From contig PKQR01000130.1 of assembly GCA_017578085.1 (NCBI GenBank), positions 1-6,158 on the forward strand: 6,158 nt of DNA, given 5' to 3'. The notes under the pieces were generated by a model. The model searched no databases and was not told the origin of the DNA. It saw only the letters and a program-made list of their open reading frames with translations. Each line of letters starts with the position of its first letter. Position 1 is the first letter of the stretch. This stretch comes from Bacillota bacterium (GTDB lineage: Bacteria > Bacillota > Limnochordia > Limnochordales > ZCTH02-B6). A program made the translations under genes and the position numbers. Shown piece by piece: positions 5,562 to 6,158 of this stretch.

Positions 5562-5567
5562 TATGCA
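5554..5567 (+). promoter_or_regulatory. Probable ARG box (ArgR/AhrC operator)
   Basis: TGTATAATTATGCA is an imperfect palindrome. It matches the classical arginine operator core TGAATAATTATTCA at 12 of 14 positions. It covers the -10 box of the promoter upstream of an ornithine-carbamoyltransferase-like gene, so repressor bound with arginine would block polymerase. The box appears single: no second copy is seen at the usual 2-3 bp spacing. The AT-rich core is partly explained by the -10 box, so the match is suggestive rather than proof. Confidence 0.6.
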
Positions 5568-5593
5568 TCATAGCTGGAAAAGTAGGTGACCCG

Positions 5594-6158
5594 GTGAAGG
5601 ATGTACTCTCCCTGAAAGAAATGCCCGCGGAGGCAATCTGGGCTGTCTTGGAACGGGCGCTGGACGTGAAGCGAAACCCCCAGCGTTATGCATCCGCCCT
5701 GGCCGGCCGCAACCTGCTGATGTTGTTTCAAAAGACGTCCACGCGGACGCGCCTTTCCTTTGAGCTGGGCGTGCAGGAACTGGGAGGCCGGGCGGTGGTG
5801 ATGGACTGGGACAAGTCCAATTTCGCCATTTCGCCCATCCGCTACGAGGCGCGCTACGTCTCCCGGCATGTGCACATGATTATGGCACGCCTGTTGCGCC
5901 ACAGCGACGTGCGGGAGCTGGCGGCCGCCGCCCCGGTGCCCGTGATCAACGGCTGCTGCGAGCGGTACCACCCGACGCAGGCGCTGGCGGACCTGCTGAC
6001 CATCTACGAGCGCACGGGCACCTTTGACGGTGTCACCATTGCGTATGTGGGCATCCACAACAATGTGGCCAATTGCCTCACCGCCGGCGCTACCAAGGTG
6101 GGGGCGCGCGTCATCCTGGTGACGCCCGAGGTCAACCCGGCTTCCTGGGACGAGGAGC
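5594..6158 (+). CDS. argF: Ornithine carbamoyltransferase-like enzyme (3' partial)
   Basis: Transfers a carbamoyl group from carbamoyl phosphate, most likely to ornithine to make citrulline in arginine synthesis. GTG 5594 has AGGTGA 4 bases upstream; 188 codons are seen before the window ends, covering the carbamoyl-phosphate domain and the start of the second domain. Motifs: S-T-R-T-R (49-53) for phosphate binding, followed by L-S-F-E-L-G; V-P-V-I-N-G (115-120); Y-H-P-T-Q-A-L-A-D-L-L-T-I (125-137); and the beta strand Y-V-G-I-H-N-N-V-A-N (151-160), where HNNVAN fits the ornithine enzyme's GxxNNV region. Where typical enzymes have G-E-S/T-x-x-D-T-A, this one has S-P-I-R-Y-E-A-R-Y-V-S-R (80-91), an unusual version. 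The diagnostic C-terminal HCLP and SMG loops lie outside the window, so another acceptor (an acylornithine or related amine) remains possible. The ARG box supports the arginine assignment. Confidence 0.85.
   Translation, partial: MKDVLSLKEMPAEAIWAVLERALDVKRNPQRYASALAGRNLLMLFQKTSTRTRLSFELGVQELGGRAVVMDWDKSNFAISPIRYEARYVSRHVHMIMARLLRHSDVRELAAAAPVPVINGCCERYHPTQALADLLTIYERTGTFDGVTIAYVGIHNNVANCLTAGATKVGARVILVTPEVNPASWDEE

Noticed and set aside
1..6158. Mobile elements, CRISPR repeats, tRNA or rRNA genes
   Set aside because: No transposase motifs, regularly spaced repeats, terminal inverted repeats or structural RNA signatures were seen on either strand.

Overview
This 6.2 kb window is GC-rich and every gene I can support is on the + strand. 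Several starts are GTG or TTG, preceded by strong purine-rich ribosome binding sites. Together with a Qcr/Pet-type menaquinol:cytochrome c reductase cluster and TGGTATAAT-like promoters, this suggests a high-GC, possibly thermophilic, Gram-positive bacterium (Firmicutes sensu lato, for example a Symbiobacterium/Thermaerobacter/Limnochordia-like lineage). The organism is an inference from style and gene content; I cannot name a species.

Region 1 (1-2390) is the 3' part of a cytochrome bc-complex operon. It holds the C-terminal half of cytochrome b (5' end outside the window), a Tat-type Rieske iron-sulfur protein, a 42-residue single-helix protein with an excellent ribosome binding site, and a membrane-anchored cytochrome c with two CxxCH haem sites. 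Together they would oxidise (mena)quinol, pass electrons through the Rieske cluster to the cytochrome c, and move protons. The cytochrome b haem-binding half probably lies just upstream. Region 2 (2413-2970) is an unrecognised protein with two N-terminal membrane helices and a cytoplasmic domain, apparently co-transcribed with the bc operon.

Region 3 (2942-3504) is a self-contained transcription unit. A promoter whose -10 box contains the stop codon of the preceding gene drives a four-cluster [4Fe-4S] ferredoxin (best start TTG 3016), and a strong intrinsic terminator closes it. Region 4 (3543-5451) is a two-gene unit: an HD-domain metal-dependent phosphohydrolase and moeA, the molybdenum insertase of molybdenum cofactor synthesis. 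Region 5 (5452-6158) holds a well-formed promoter overlapped by an ARG-box-like operator, then the first 188 codons of a divergent ornithine carbamoyltransferase that runs off the window. The operator and the enzyme identity support each other (arginine-repressed arginine biosynthesis).

Most of the window is housekeeping and energy metabolism. I see no mobile element, CRISPR array, tRNA or rRNA, and no clear evidence of a wholly new multi-gene system. The points most worth a second look are the 42-residue protein inside the bc operon, the unrecognised membrane-anchored protein after it, the non-PEWY Qo motif, the ARG-box/promoter overlap, the competing hairpins after the ferredoxin gene, and the atypical carbamoyltransferase substrate loop.
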